The position numbers were made by a program, and so were the translations under genes. From assembly GCA_964584415.1 (NCBI GenBank), contig CAZOZX010000007.1:1-41421 (forward strand): a stretch of DNA of 41,421 nucleotides, in the 5' to 3' direction. This stretch comes from PHAA01 sp964584415 (GTDB lineage Bacteria > Bacillota > Syntrophomonadia > Syntrophomonadales > Syntrophomonadaceae). Shown here piece after piece: positions 8,072 through 15,912 of this stretch. Below the pieces are notes generated by a model. It ran no database searches and was not told the DNA's origin. It saw only the letters and a list, made by a program, of their open reading frames with translations. Numbering within the stretch: position 1 is the stretch's first letter; each line of letters starts with the position of its first letter.

Positions 8072-9946
8072 CTAAACCAGGACCGCAAATACGGTCCATA
8101 GGGCGGTAATAAGCAGTAAAGCAACTCCCAGCACAACCCAGAGAGCATAGGTTTGAACCTGGCCGCTGACCGTGTAGCGCAGCGAGCGCCCCCAAAAACC
8201 GGTCAGGTAAGCCAGGCCATTGACTGCGCCGTTGACTATTTTAAGGTCTACCCATTCCATCAAAGACGCTGCTGCGTCTACCAACACCTTGCGTATCCAG
8301 GCATAGAATTCGTCGATGTAAAACTTGTGATATAGGATATGGTAAATCACTGACCAGCGCTGTTTGAGCTCTTCAGCCTTGATGGCTTGTTTCTGGTAAA
8401 TTAGCCAGGCCAGCAAGATACCGGCGATGGCCAGCAGAGAAGATACGGCCATAATGATAAAGTTAGCCTGGTGATGGGCTGCTCCCGGAGCATTGATAAA
8501 ATATCCAAACACGTTGCCCATAAGCGGTGAACCAACGAATCCAGCCCCAATCGAAAATGCAGCCAGGATAACCAGGGGCACGGTCATGACCGGGGAAGAC
8601 TCGTGGGCATGATGACCGCCGGTATTAGGCCCGAAGAAGGCCGTGAATATCAGTCTAAACATGTAGAAGGCAGTCATGAAGGCTACCAGGCTGCCTAAAA
8701 TATATAGACCGGTATAGCCCCCGGCATAAGCACCCAGCAGTATTTCATCCTTACTCCAGAATCCAGCCAGGGGCGGTATCCCAGCCAGGGCCAAAGCGCC
8801 AATCACAAAAGTCCAGGTGGTGAATGGCATCTTGTGGGACAGTCCCCCCATTTTCCAGATGTCCTGTTCCTCATGCAAGGCGTGGATGACGCTGCCGGCC
8901 GCTAGGAACAAAAGGCTTTTAAAAAAGGCATGGGTCATGAGATGGAATATGCCAGCGGTCATGGCTCCCACTCCCATCGCCATAACCATATAACCCAGCT
9001 GGCTTAAGGTGGAATAGGCCAGAATTCTTTTGATATCATTTTGGACCAGGGCGATACTAGCGGCAAACAAGGCGGTAAAACCGCCCACTCCTGCAATTAG
9101 CAGCATAGCCTGGGGAACCTGGCTGAAGATAAAGAAAGCGCGGGCAATCAGGTATACACCAGCGGCAACCATAGTAGCGGCATGGATGAGAGCGCTAACC
9201 GGGGTAGGACCTTCCATGGCATCTGGCAGCCATACATGCAGGGGGAATTGAGCCGATTTACCCATCGGCCCGAAAAATAACAGTACCGCTATGGGCAGCA
9301 GAACCGCTAAATTCTGATAATAGGCTATATTGGCGGCTAGTTCACCATAATTCAGGGTGCCAAAAAGGATCATCAGGAAAAGGATGCCCAGCAGGAAACC
9401 GAAATCACCGATACGGTTGGTTATGAAAGCCTTGATGGCCGCATCCCGGGCCGAAGGTCTGCCGAACCAAAATCCGATCAAAAGGTAGGAGCACATCCCG
9501 ACCAGTTCCCAGAATACAAAGATTTGTCCAAAGTTATTGGCTACCACCAGGCCCAGCATGGAACCGGCAAAAACGCTTTGGTAGGAAAAATAACTGGCCA
9601 GTCCCGGATCTCCATCAATATAACCGAGGGAATAGATTTGCACCAGCAGGGCTACGGTGGTCACCACCATTAACATTACTGCGGTAAGCGGATCTATTAA
9701 TATCCCCATATCTACTTTAAGCCCGGGCATCTCCAGCCAGCGCCGGGACATTTCGAAGACCTGGCCGGGGTCGCCGCTGAAGACCCCAATCGCCACCAGG
9801 ATTGACAAACCAAGTGAAATGCCGACGGCTCCAATGGATAAGGCCGCCGCCAATTTGGGCCAGCGATGCAAAAGCAGGCCGATTAAAGCAAAGGCCAGGA
9901 AGGGCAGAACCGGAATCATCCAGGCAAATTGCAGTATATTGTCCAT
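8072..9946 (-). CDS. nuoL: NADH-quinone oxidoreductase subunit L
   Basis: This is a 624-residue distal proton-pumping subunit. It shows the NuoL hallmarks FVFWELVGMCSYLLIGFW, KSAQFPLHVWLPDAMEGPTPVSALIHAATMVAAGVYL and DIKRILAYSTLSQLGYM, then a long C-terminal part with the lateral-helix region and a final transmembrane helix. Length is normal for the family. It follows nuoK by 15 bases in the same minus-strand operon. Confidence 0.97.
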   Translation of the reverse strand: MDNILQFAWMIPVLPFLAFALIGLLLHRWPKLAAALSIGAVGISLGLSILVAIGVFSGDPGQVFEMSRRWLEMPGLKVDMGILIDPLTAVMLMVVTTVALLVQIYSLGYIDGDPGLASYFSYQSVFAGSMLGLVVANNFGQIFVFWELVGMCSYLLIGFWFGRPSARDAAIKAFITNRIGDFGFLLGILFLMILFGTLNYGELAANIAYYQNLAVLLPIAVLLFFGPMGKSAQFPLHVWLPDAMEGPTPVSALIHAATMVAAGVYLIARAFFIFSQVPQAMLLIAGVGGFTALFAASIALVQNDIKRILAYSTLSQLGYMVMAMGVGAMTAGIFHLMTHAFFKSLLFLAAGSVIHALHEEQDIWKMGGLSHKMPFTTWTFVIGALALAGIPPLAGFWSKDEILLGAYAGGYTGLYILGSLVAFMTAFYMFRLIFTAFFGPNTGGHHAHESSPVMTVPLVILAAFSIGAGFVGSPLMGNVFGYFINAPGAAHHQANFIIMAVSSLLAIAGILLAWLIYQKQAIKAEELKQRWSVIYHILYHKFYIDEFYAWIRKVLVDAAASLMEWVDLKIVNGAVNGLAYLTGFWGRSLRYTVSGQVQTYALWVVLGVALLLITALWTVFAVLV

Positions 9947-9961
9947 ATCAGCTTCCCCTCC

Positions 9962-10270
9962 TTACCATCTCATCAGATTGAAATCGTCTAAATTAACCGA
10001 TTTGCGCTGACGATAGATCGATATTATCAGAGCCAGGCCTACTGAGACCTCGGCCGCGGCCACCACAATCACAAATATGGCAAAGAGTTGACCAACCGTA
10101 TCAGCGGGCTGGATAAATCTGTTGATGGCCACGAAATTGATATTCACAGCATTAAGCATGAGTTCGACCGACATTAATATGGCTATGGCGTTGCGCTTGG
10201 CAAATACCCCATAAATCCCGATGCCAAATAGGAGGGTGGCCAGAAAGAGGTAATGATTTAGCCCGATCAT
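9962..10270 (-). CDS. nuoK: NADH-quinone oxidoreductase subunit K
   Basis: This is a 102-residue protein with three transmembrane helices (LFLATLLFGIGIYGVF; AILMSVELMLNAVNINFVA; FAIFVIVVAAAEVSVGLALII). The two conserved membrane glutamates (SVELMLNAVN and AAAEVSVGLAL) that form part of the proton path are present. Its start overlaps the nuoJ stop by four bases. Confidence 0.96.
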   Translation of the reverse strand: MIGLNHYLFLATLLFGIGIYGVFAKRNAIAILMSVELMLNAVNINFVAINRFIQPADTVGQLFAIFVIVVAAAEVSVGLALIISIYRQRKSVNLDDFNLMRW

Positions 10271-10779
10271 CCTTCTTCAACCCCTTTCGCCAGAATAATT
10301 GCCCCGACCACCACCAACAAGAGGAGAACGGCAGCGGCCTCAAAAGCTACCACATAATTACCCAGTAACAGGCTGGCAATGGCACCAACCCGATCAGTAT
10401 CAGCTGGAATGGCTGGGGGGAAAGGCCATTGGTGTTTACCTAGCGCTATGCCAATGGCTGCTATAATGATCCAGGCCAGCAGGCCGCCCCAGAAATTAGT
10501 GTCCCGGCTGGGAGTGGTTAGATTGGTTCTGGAGGGGTCCGGATTCATGACCAACATTATGGCGAATATTATTAAAACCGAAATGGCCCCGGCGTATACG
10601 AGTATTTGCACTAGACCCAGGAATCCGGCACCCAATTCAAAGAAAGTCATCGCTACACCCAGGAAAGTAACAATCAGAGCCAGCGCACTGTGGACAATAT
10701 TACGGCTCAATACCACTCCCAAGGCTGCGGAAACGGTCAACCCGCTGATTACATAGAAAGCAATTTCATTCAGGTTCAT
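10267..10779 (-). CDS. nuoJ: NADH-quinone oxidoreductase subunit J
   Basis: This is a 170-residue protein with five predicted membrane helices. It contains the family segment GFLGLVQILVYAGAISVLIIFAIML, the pi-bulge helix region of NuoJ. A soluble loop follows, then the last helices. It overlaps nuoI upstream and nuoK downstream by four bases each, so translation is tightly coupled. Confidence 0.95.
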   Translation of the reverse strand: MNLNEIAFYVISGLTVSAALGVVLSRNIVHSALALIVTFLGVAMTFFELGAGFLGLVQILVYAGAISVLIIFAIMLVMNPDPSRTNLTTPSRDTNFWGGLLAWIIIAAIGIALGKHQWPFPPAIPADTDRVGAIASLLLGNYVVAFEAAAVLLLLVVVGAIILAKGVEEG

Positions 10780-11477
10780 ACTGACTCATCCCCTTTCTGG
10801 GATTGATCTTTCCTGGCTTTATTCACCCAGGCCGAGGCCACCTTGGCGGCTTTGTCCCGATCCTCAACCATCAGCTCGGCCAGTTTGGCCAGTTTTTTAT
10901 CGTCTTCCTGCATAAGTGCTGTCATCACCGCGATATCCTCCTCGGAGGAGAGAATTTTGGCCAGGGTCTTGGCCGGATTTTTGATTAGGACTGACTCTAG
11001 GGCTGCTATTTGTTTGCGCCGCTTATCCTCATCTTCGGGAATAGCTGGCTCCTTTTCGCTGGCAGTCTCCTTTTCAGTTGTCACAAGATCCAGCTCCGGC
11101 GGCCGCAGATACACTTTCTTGATTGCATCCCGATGCCGCTGGGTCAACTCAAACTCCTTAGTAAAATAAAGGGTATCGGTCGGGCATATCTCGACACACA
11201 AATTACAGTACAAACAATACTGCAGGTCAATTATGTAGCTGTCCACCTTCTTTTTCTTGGTTTGCTCATCCTTGAAGGTATTTAGGGTCAGCACGTTATT
11301 AGGACAGGCTTTAATACATAATCCGCAGGCGATACATTTGGGAAAATCATAGGCCAGGTGGCCTCGAAAGCGGTTCTGCAAATAAGGCCGTTCTTCAGGA
11401 TACTGCTGAGTAATCTCCCTCTCAAAAGTGTGTTTGGCGGTAATGCCCAAGCCTTTTAATAATCCTTTGCCCAGCAT
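10776..11477 (-). CDS. nuoI: NADH-quinone oxidoreductase subunit I with a long C-terminal extension
   Basis: This ferredoxin-like subunit carries clusters N6a and N6b. Two CxxCxxCxxxCP motifs are intact (Cys48, 51, 54, 58 and Cys88, 91, 94, 98). The conserved domain ends near residue 130. About 100 further residues, rich in Lys, Glu and Asp, are predicted largely helical and are not part of the usual 160-180-residue NuoI. ATG at 11477 follows GAGGTGG. In a complex without NuoEFG this subunit is the likely entry point for electrons, and the extension could help dock a donor; that last point is inference. Confidence 0.94.
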   Translation of the reverse strand: MLGKGLLKGLGITAKHTFEREITQQYPEERPYLQNRFRGHLAYDFPKCIACGLCIKACPNNVLTLNTFKDEQTKKKKVDSYIIDLQYCLYCNLCVEICPTDTLYFTKEFELTQRHRDAIKKVYLRPPELDLVTTEKETASEKEPAIPEDEDKRRKQIAALESVLIKNPAKTLAKILSSEEDIAVMTALMQEDDKKLAKLAELMVEDRDKAAKVASAWVNKARKDQSQKGDESV

Positions 11478-11481
11478 TTGT

Positions 11482-12519
11482 TTACCACCTCATCCCTTTG
11501 ACAAATTCGATTCCTACTCCGGTGATTAAGATATTGATCAGGCTGACCGGTATGAGTACTTTCCAGCTCAACGCCATCAAGTGATCCATGCGGATGCGCG
11601 GAAAAGTCCACTTAAGCCACATAAAGACCAGCATTATCAAGTAGGTTTTGATAATGATCCAAATCCAGGAAGGCAGCCAGGGCCCTTGCCAGCCTCCGAA
11701 GAATAGGGTAGCGGCCAGGGCAGACACCGCTACCAGGTTGGTGTACTCAGCCAGAAAGAACAGAGCCCAGCGCATGCCGGTATATTCCGTGTAAGCCCCG
11801 GCGGTTAACTCCTGTTCGGCCTCGGGCATATCGAAAGGTCCCCGGTTGAGTTCGGCGGTAGCGGCTATAAAATAGGTTACAAAGGCGACCGGCTGTAAAA
11901 GTATGAACCAGAATTTATCCTGGGCGGCGACTATGTCGGAAAGATTGAGGGATCCGGCGATCATGACCACCCCCAGCAGGGAAAAAGCCAGGGGAATTTC
12001 GTAACTTATCATTTGGGCCACCGAGCGCATCGCCCCCAGCAGGGACCATTTATTGTTGGAAGACCAGCCGGCCATCAGTATGGCGATAGTAGTCAGGGAA
12101 CCAACCGAAATAAAATAAAAGAGTCCGATATTCAGATCAACCACAGCCATGTTTTTACCCATGGGGATGACCGCATAAAGCATTACCGATACGATAATGA
12201 AGAACATAGGAGCAGTTTTGAATATCCATTTATCAGCTTTGGATGGCACGATATCTTCTTTGGTCAGGAGTTTTAAGGTATCAGCAATGGTCTGGAAACA
12301 GCCAAACGGACCCAACCGGTTGGGGCCCAGGCGCTCCTGCATAAAGCCGGAGATCTTGCGCTCCAGCCAGATTAGGATAATAACATTAAGGGTGATTATC
12401 GCAACTATGCAGGTCCATTGCAGCACCAGCAATATAAGATCAGCCCACCAGGGAGTCAGACCCAGGCTGATAAGCCAGGAAGACAGGGTTTGGGCGATGG
12501 TTATAATCAAACTTTCCAA
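11482..12519 (-). CDS. nuoH: NADH-quinone oxidoreductase subunit H
   Basis: This is a 345-residue membrane subunit that forms the quinone chamber with NuoB and NuoD. Typical motifs are LIWLERKISGFMQERLGPNRLGPFGCFQTIAD, LAEYTNLVAVSALAATLFFGGW and the Glu-rich loop ELNRGPFDMPEAEQELTAGAYTEYTGMRWALFFL. Eight or so transmembrane helices are visible. It starts with TTG at 12519 with AAGGAG eight bases upstream, 18 bases after nuoD. Confidence 0.96.
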   Translation of the reverse strand: MESLIITIAQTLSSWLISLGLTPWWADLILLVLQWTCIVAIITLNVIILIWLERKISGFMQERLGPNRLGPFGCFQTIADTLKLLTKEDIVPSKADKWIFKTAPMFFIIVSVMLYAVIPMGKNMAVVDLNIGLFYFISVGSLTTIAILMAGWSSNNKWSLLGAMRSVAQMISYEIPLAFSLLGVVMIAGSLNLSDIVAAQDKFWFILLQPVAFVTYFIAATAELNRGPFDMPEAEQELTAGAYTEYTGMRWALFFLAEYTNLVAVSALAATLFFGGWQGPWLPSWIWIIIKTYLIMLVFMWLKWTFPRIRMDHLMALSWKVLIPVSLINILITGVGIEFVKGMRW

Positions 12520-12537
12520 AGCTCCAGCTCCTTTCGT

Positions 12538-13638
12538 CTAGCGGTCTGATTCACCCAGGACCGGGTCCAGGGTAGCAATGTTGGTGATAATATCCTGAAG
12601 CTTACCGCCCCGGGAAATGATCGGCAAGACCATCAGGTTGACAAAAGACGGGGCCCTAACGTGCAGCCGGGCTGGTTTCTCGCTGCCATCGCTCAACAAG
12701 TAAAAGCCTAATTCCCCCTTGGCAGATTCGATCCGGTGATATACCTCTTTGCCCTTGTCAGGTTTTAAAACCTTGGGCACTTTCCCCACGATTTCACCTT
12801 CCGGTATATGCTGCAAGGCCTGGCGAATGATGCTGGCACTCGTTTCGATCTCCTCTAAACGAACCAGCAGCCGGGCCATGCAATCGCCTTTTTCCTGCAC
12901 CGCAACCTTGAATTCGAAACGATCATAGATCCCGCTGGGATCAACTTTGCGCAGGTCATAATCAATTCCGCTGGCCCGCAGGTTGGGGCCGGTTACTCCA
13001 TAAGCGACGGCGGTGTCAGCCGGGAGTATGCCAATCCCATTGCAGCGCGCCTGCAGGATTTCATTACCGGTTATCAGACCGTTATATTCGGCGACCATGC
13101 TGGGGACATCATCGATAAAACTATTGACCGCCGGGAAGAATTCCTCGGGGAGGTCATGACTAACTCCCCCGATCCGCATATAGGCGGCTAGCAGCCGCTG
13201 CCCGCTGGTCATTTCAAACATATCCATGATTCGTTCCCGGTCGCGCAAACAGTAAAGCAAACCGGTGGTGGCGGCCAGGTCAATGGCCAGACTGCCGACG
13301 AACATCATGTGGGAAGCTATGCGCGAGAGTTCAGCCATTATCACCCGGATGTATTCAGCTCTCTCCGGTACCGATATCCCCAGCAGTTTTTCAGCCGCCT
13401 GCGCATAACCCAGGGCTGGTAAGTGGGTAGCCATGTAATCCAAGCGGGAGGCATAAGGCAGGAACTGGGGATAGGTACGGCTTTCGGCTATCTTTTCCAC
13501 CGACCGGTGAACATAACCGAGGTGGACAATGACATCGATAATGTCCTCGCCGTCCAAGACCGCTTCTACATGCATGCCTCCATGGGTGCTGGGATGCTGG
13601 GGGCCAATATTTATGGTGTATTGATCGGTTTCAAACAT
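12538..13638 (-). CDS. nuoD: NADH-quinone oxidoreductase subunit D
   Basis: This is a 366-residue 49-kDa-type subunit related to NiFe-hydrogenase large subunits but without their Ni-binding cysteines. The quinone-site loop GPQHPSTHGGMH is near the N-terminus, followed by LGYVHRSVEKIAESRTY, the conserved Tyr/His helix, and the C-terminal DPVLGESDR. It is separate from nuoC rather than fused as in E. coli. A GGAGG lies 11 bases before the ATG. Confidence 0.96.
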   Translation of the reverse strand: MFETDQYTINIGPQHPSTHGGMHVEAVLDGEDIIDVIVHLGYVHRSVEKIAESRTYPQFLPYASRLDYMATHLPALGYAQAAEKLLGISVPERAEYIRVIMAELSRIASHMMFVGSLAIDLAATTGLLYCLRDRERIMDMFEMTSGQRLLAAYMRIGGVSHDLPEEFFPAVNSFIDDVPSMVAEYNGLITGNEILQARCNGIGILPADTAVAYGVTGPNLRASGIDYDLRKVDPSGIYDRFEFKVAVQEKGDCMARLLVRLEEIETSASIIRQALQHIPEGEIVGKVPKVLKPDKGKEVYHRIESAKGELGFYLLSDGSEKPARLHVRAPSFVNLMVLPIISRGGKLQDIITNIATLDPVLGESDR

Positions 13639-13644
13639 ACCCGC

Positions 13645-14091
13645 TCAAGCCTCCTTTCGGAAGTCTTTGCGCAGGGGATGCCCTGCGAAATCATCCGGGA
13701 GCAGGACTCGCACCAGGTTGGGGTGGTCCTGGAAGGATAATCCCATGAGGTCAAATACCTCTCTCTCCTGCCAATCTGCCGTAGGGTAGACCGAAAAGAC
13801 CGAAGGGATTTCAGCACGGTCACGAGGACACCTGGTTTTAATCTCTATTTTCAAGCCGTTGTCAGGTATCGCATATAGATGGTAACTAACCTCGAATTCC
13901 TCTTTAAGGTCAGTTGCGGTCAGGTTAGCCAGGTAATTCATTCCCGCCTGGCCGCGCAAGTAAACCATTAAAGTCAGCAAGTCGGTGGGCTTGACCTTCA
14001 GAACCGTAAAATAGGCATCCGGGTAGACTTCCAACCGGTCACCCATGTTGGTTTGCAGTTCTGCGGTGATCTGTTCAAGATTCACTTTCAT
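13645..14091 (-). CDS. nuoC: NADH-quinone oxidoreductase subunit C
   Basis: This is a 148-residue 30-kDa-type subunit of the peripheral arm. It includes a YHLYAIPDNGLKIEIKTRCPRD segment and the family signature WQEREVFDLMGLSFQDHPNLVRVLLPDDFAGHPLRKDF at the C-terminus. ATG at 14091 is preceded by GGGAGG seven bases upstream. It ends six bases before nuoD starts. Length is near the short end for the family because N-terminal extra segments are absent. Confidence 0.95.
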   Translation of the reverse strand: MKVNLEQITAELQTNMGDRLEVYPDAYFTVLKVKPTDLLTLMVYLRGQAGMNYLANLTATDLKEEFEVSYHLYAIPDNGLKIEIKTRCPRDRAEIPSVFSVYPTADWQEREVFDLMGLSFQDHPNLVRVLLPDDFAGHPLRKDFRKEA

Positions 14092-14109
14092 ACCACGTCC
14101 TCCCGGGTT

Positions 14110-14616
14110 TTAGTAATCACCCTTCTCGACCTTCTTCTTCAGTTCCAGCAGGCCATGAAATAAGGCTTCTGGGCGCGGCGGACAGCCAGGCACATAGACA
14201 TCGACTTTAAAAAGGGAGTCAGCACCAGGATAAATACTGTAGCCATCCCGGAAAGGACCTCCGCTGGTAGCACAATTGCCCATGGCCAGAACCCACTTGG
14301 GAGACGGCATCTGCTCATAGACCCTTTTGACTACCGGGGCCATTTTCAATGATATCGGGCCGGCTATCAGGAGCAGGTCTGCCTGGCGGGGGGAGGCGCG
14401 GAACACCTCGTAACCGTAGCGGGATATATCAAAACGGGCCCCGCTGGCAGCCAGCAGCTCAATCGGGCAGCAATTACAGCCGTAGTTCAACGGCCAGAAG
14501 GATCGGGCCCGGCCCCAATTCCAGAGCTTTTCCAGGGTAGTGACAATGATATTATGTTGGGCCAAATGGTCGGCATCTTTATCATGGCGGATTTCAGCCG
14601 GGGAGCTTAATACCAC
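14110..14616 (-). CDS. nuoB: NADH-quinone oxidoreductase subunit B
   Basis: This subunit carries the terminal cluster N2. Ligands are visible as Cys49-Cys50 (YGCNCCPIE), Cys115 (GNCATSGG) and Cys145 (VPGCPPRPE), numbering from the GTG at 14616. I prefer that GTG because GAAGGTG lies seven bases before it; it overlaps the nuoA stop by ten bases. An ATG at 14646 in the same frame would give ten more residues but a 40-base overlap and no ribosome binding site. Confidence 0.94.
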   Translation of the reverse strand: MVLSSPAEIRHDKDADHLAQHNIIVTTLEKLWNWGRARSFWPLNYGCNCCPIELLAASGARFDISRYGYEVFRASPRQADLLLIAGPISLKMAPVVKRVYEQMPSPKWVLAMGNCATSGGPFRDGYSIYPGADSLFKVDVYVPGCPPRPEALFHGLLELKKKVEKGDY

Positions 14617-14963
14617 TGCAATGCACCTTCTTTCCACGCGTACCATAAACCCAGGGCCAGGATGGCGATGAATATAATCATTTCGATAAAAGCGAAGATA
14701 CCCAGAGCCTGAAATCTGACCGCCCAGGGATAAAGGAAGATAGTCTCAACGTCAAAGGCCAGGAAAACCAGGGCATAAAGGAAGTAGTTGACCCTGAATT
14801 TCATCCAGCCTGATCCCTTTGGATCTACTCCGCATTCATAAGTAAGCAGTTTTTCTTGGGAAGGAACCGATTGGGCTCGGAACAGCCAGGCGCCAGCCAT
14901 GGCAGCTATCGGAAATATGAAAGTAAGCAAAAGAAAAATGCCCAGGGATGCATTATCAGACAA
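14607..14963 (-). CDS. nuoA: NADH-quinone oxidoreductase subunit A
   Basis: This is a 118-residue protein with three transmembrane helices and the conserved loop QEKLLTYECGVDPKGSGWMKFRVNYFLYALVFLAFDVETIFLYPW, whose Cys and Asp-Val-Glu are family hallmarks. It is the first gene of the eleven-gene nuo operon. It starts with TTG at 14963, with AGGAGG seven bases upstream. No nuoE, nuoF or nuoG gene lies before it in the window. Confidence 0.95.
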   Translation of the reverse strand: MSDNASLGIFLLLTFIFPIAAMAGAWLFRAQSVPSQEKLLTYECGVDPKGSGWMKFRVNYFLYALVFLAFDVETIFLYPWAVRFQALGIFAFIEMIIFIAILALGLWYAWKEGALQWY

Positions 14964-15014
14964 AATAATACCTCCTCATCGATATATCTATATTTAGATC
15001 ACCTAAATAATAGT

Positions 15015-15049
15015 AATATTGGCAGAATCATTTATGCTTTGCCAATATT
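15015..15049. repeat. 10-bp inverted repeat upstream of nuoA
   Basis: AATATTGGCA (15015-15024) and TGCCAATATT (15040-15049) are perfect reverse complements around a 15-base loop. The repeat lies about 50-85 bases upstream of the nuoA start. It could be an operator or a leader hairpin controlling the operon. On the plus strand it is followed by TTTTAG, but no gene ends there, so a terminator role is unlikely. Confidence 0.5.
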
Positions 15050-15230
15050 TTAGCATGATCTGAGCTGGAAATGCGAAATTAACGAACGATTCTGCATCCG
15101 GCCCAATAAAGGGCTGATGTCCTTGTTCCTTATCATGCCACCTGGTCAAATATATTAAGCAACAATATCTTGATCACTGTACCTGCTGCCCCAATAAATA
15201 GGGAAGAGTAGGCGTAAATATTCCATTCCT

Positions 15231-15239
15231 TGGTATAAT
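15231..15239 (+). promoter_or_regulatory. Extended -10 promoter for the tandem HMA genes
   Basis: TGGTATAAT at 15231-15239 is a perfect TGnTATAAT extended -10 element. No good -35 hexamer is present 16-18 bases upstream, as is common with extended -10 promoters. Transcription would begin near 15246, leaving a leader of about 28 bases that contains the AAAGGAGAG ribosome binding site. Confidence 0.55.
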
Positions 15240-15273
15240 AAAAGATAGCAATCGATAAAGGAGAGATGATTAG

Positions 15274-15486
15274 ATGGCGCAAGAAATTAAGACTCTAAAT
15301 GTGGAAGGAATGTCATGCATGCACTGTGTCCGCGCTATAAAAGATTCCGTCGGCTCACTTCCCGGTATCGACAAGGTGGAGGTTGATCTTATGGGGAAAA
15401 AGGTGGAGGTCGTGTACGATGCCGATAAGGTAAACCTAGAAAAAATAAAGGATAAGATTGAGGACGCCGGCTACCAGGTAGTTTAA
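15274..15486 (+). CDS. HMA-domain metal-binding protein, CopZ-like
   Basis: This is a 70-residue single heavy-metal-associated domain (ferredoxin-like beta-alpha-beta-beta-alpha-beta) with the soft-metal site GMSCMHC at residues 12-18. LNVEGM at the first strand and DAGYQVV at the end are typical of copper chaperones and MerP-like proteins, which hand Cu(I), Cd, Zn or Hg to P1B ATPases. ATG follows AAAGGAGAG. It is the first gene of a pair: a paralogue with TGA in place of the first metal-site Cys follows 15 bases later. Copper specificity is family-based, not proven, since the nearby ATPase looks like a Cd/Zn/Pb pump. Confidence 0.93.
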   Translation: MAQEIKTLNVEGMSCMHCVRAIKDSVGSLPGIDKVEVDLMGKKVEVVYDADKVNLEKIKDKIEDAGYQVV

Positions 15487-15501
15487 GACGGAGGTTCGAG
15501 A

Positions 15502-15720
15502 TTGGCCATGGCTGAAAGAACCGTAATCCTTAATGTTGAAGGTATGACCTGAATGCACTGCATCAATGCTATACGTAACTCGGTTAAGAAGCTGCCCGGC
15601 ATTATCAGAACCGATGTTAATCCCCCGCAGAAAAAGGTATCTGTTGTTTACGAGGAGGATGGGGTTTCCATTGAACAGATCAAGGCCCGGATTGAAGCAG
15701 TTGGTTATCAGGTTGTATAG
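15502..15720 (+). CDS. Candidate selenoprotein: HMA-domain protein with UxxC in place of CxxC (in-frame TGA at 15550-15552)
   Basis: Read through its TGA, this frame encodes an HMA domain of 70 residues from the ATG at 15508 (72 from the TTG at 15502), ending at TAG 15718-15720. The metal motif reads GMT-TGA-MHC: the TGA stands exactly where the upstream paralogue has its first Cys. The two align without a gap and I count 38 of 70 identical residues. GGAGG at 15490-15494 is seven bases before the TTG, so I chose that start. Conserved HMA positions on both sides of the TGA are intact, which fits selenocysteine better than decay. A UxxC site would bind soft metals tightly or act in redox. Alternatives are a recent nonsense mutation (TGC to TGA, one base) or a read error. 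Confidence 0.65.
15568..15592 (+). promoter_or_regulatory. Possible bacterial SECIS-like hairpin
   Basis: Just downstream of the in-frame TGA an irregular hairpin can be drawn by eye. GCT (15568-15570) pairs with AGC (15590-15592), with bulged pairs in between, and a top stem TAAC/GTTA (15576-15579 with 15583-15586) closes a three-base TCG loop. The loop begins 27 bases past the TGA, inside the usual 16-37-base range for bacterial SECIS elements. It lacks a G in the first two loop positions, so it does not meet the common consensus strictly. A second, very close hairpin (ATGC/GCAT) directly after the TGA competes with nothing above. Confidence 0.3.
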
Positions 15721-15912
15721 GGGGCTGTAGTTGCAGGCCCGGAATTATTGAGCTTATTGTCCTTTTATGGCGCAGGTAGACCATCGAAAAGGCACCCAAG
15801 GGTATCATAACCTGTGGGTACCACTGATGGGCGAAATTGTGGCACAGTTAAGGTTGCTGATGTTTGTGCAGCTAACGATAATGTTGCTGATAGCCATGAT
15901 ATAGACTTGTTT

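Larger units (their letters stand above)
14964..15273. other. Intergenic region between divergent nuoA and the HMA gene
   Basis: This 310-base non-coding stretch separates the divergent nuo operon and metal-binding genes. It is AT-rich near nuoA. It holds the inverted repeat at 15015-15049 and an extended -10 promoter for the plus-strand gene at 15231-15239. The middle, about 15055-15200, shows no frame with a convincing ribosome binding site and no RNA I recognise. A nuo promoter must lie here but I could not pick a convincing -35/-10 pair. Confidence 0.6.

Noticed and set aside
15553..15720. Second HMA gene starting at the ATG right after the TGA (MHCINAIRN...)
   Set aside because: It has no ribosome binding site and would lack the first strand and half of the metal motif, so it would not fold as an HMA domain.
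15827..15904. Short hydrophobic frame of about 25 codons between the HMA pair and the terminator
   Set aside because: No ribosome binding site, no conservation clue, and it ends just before a terminator; likely chance.
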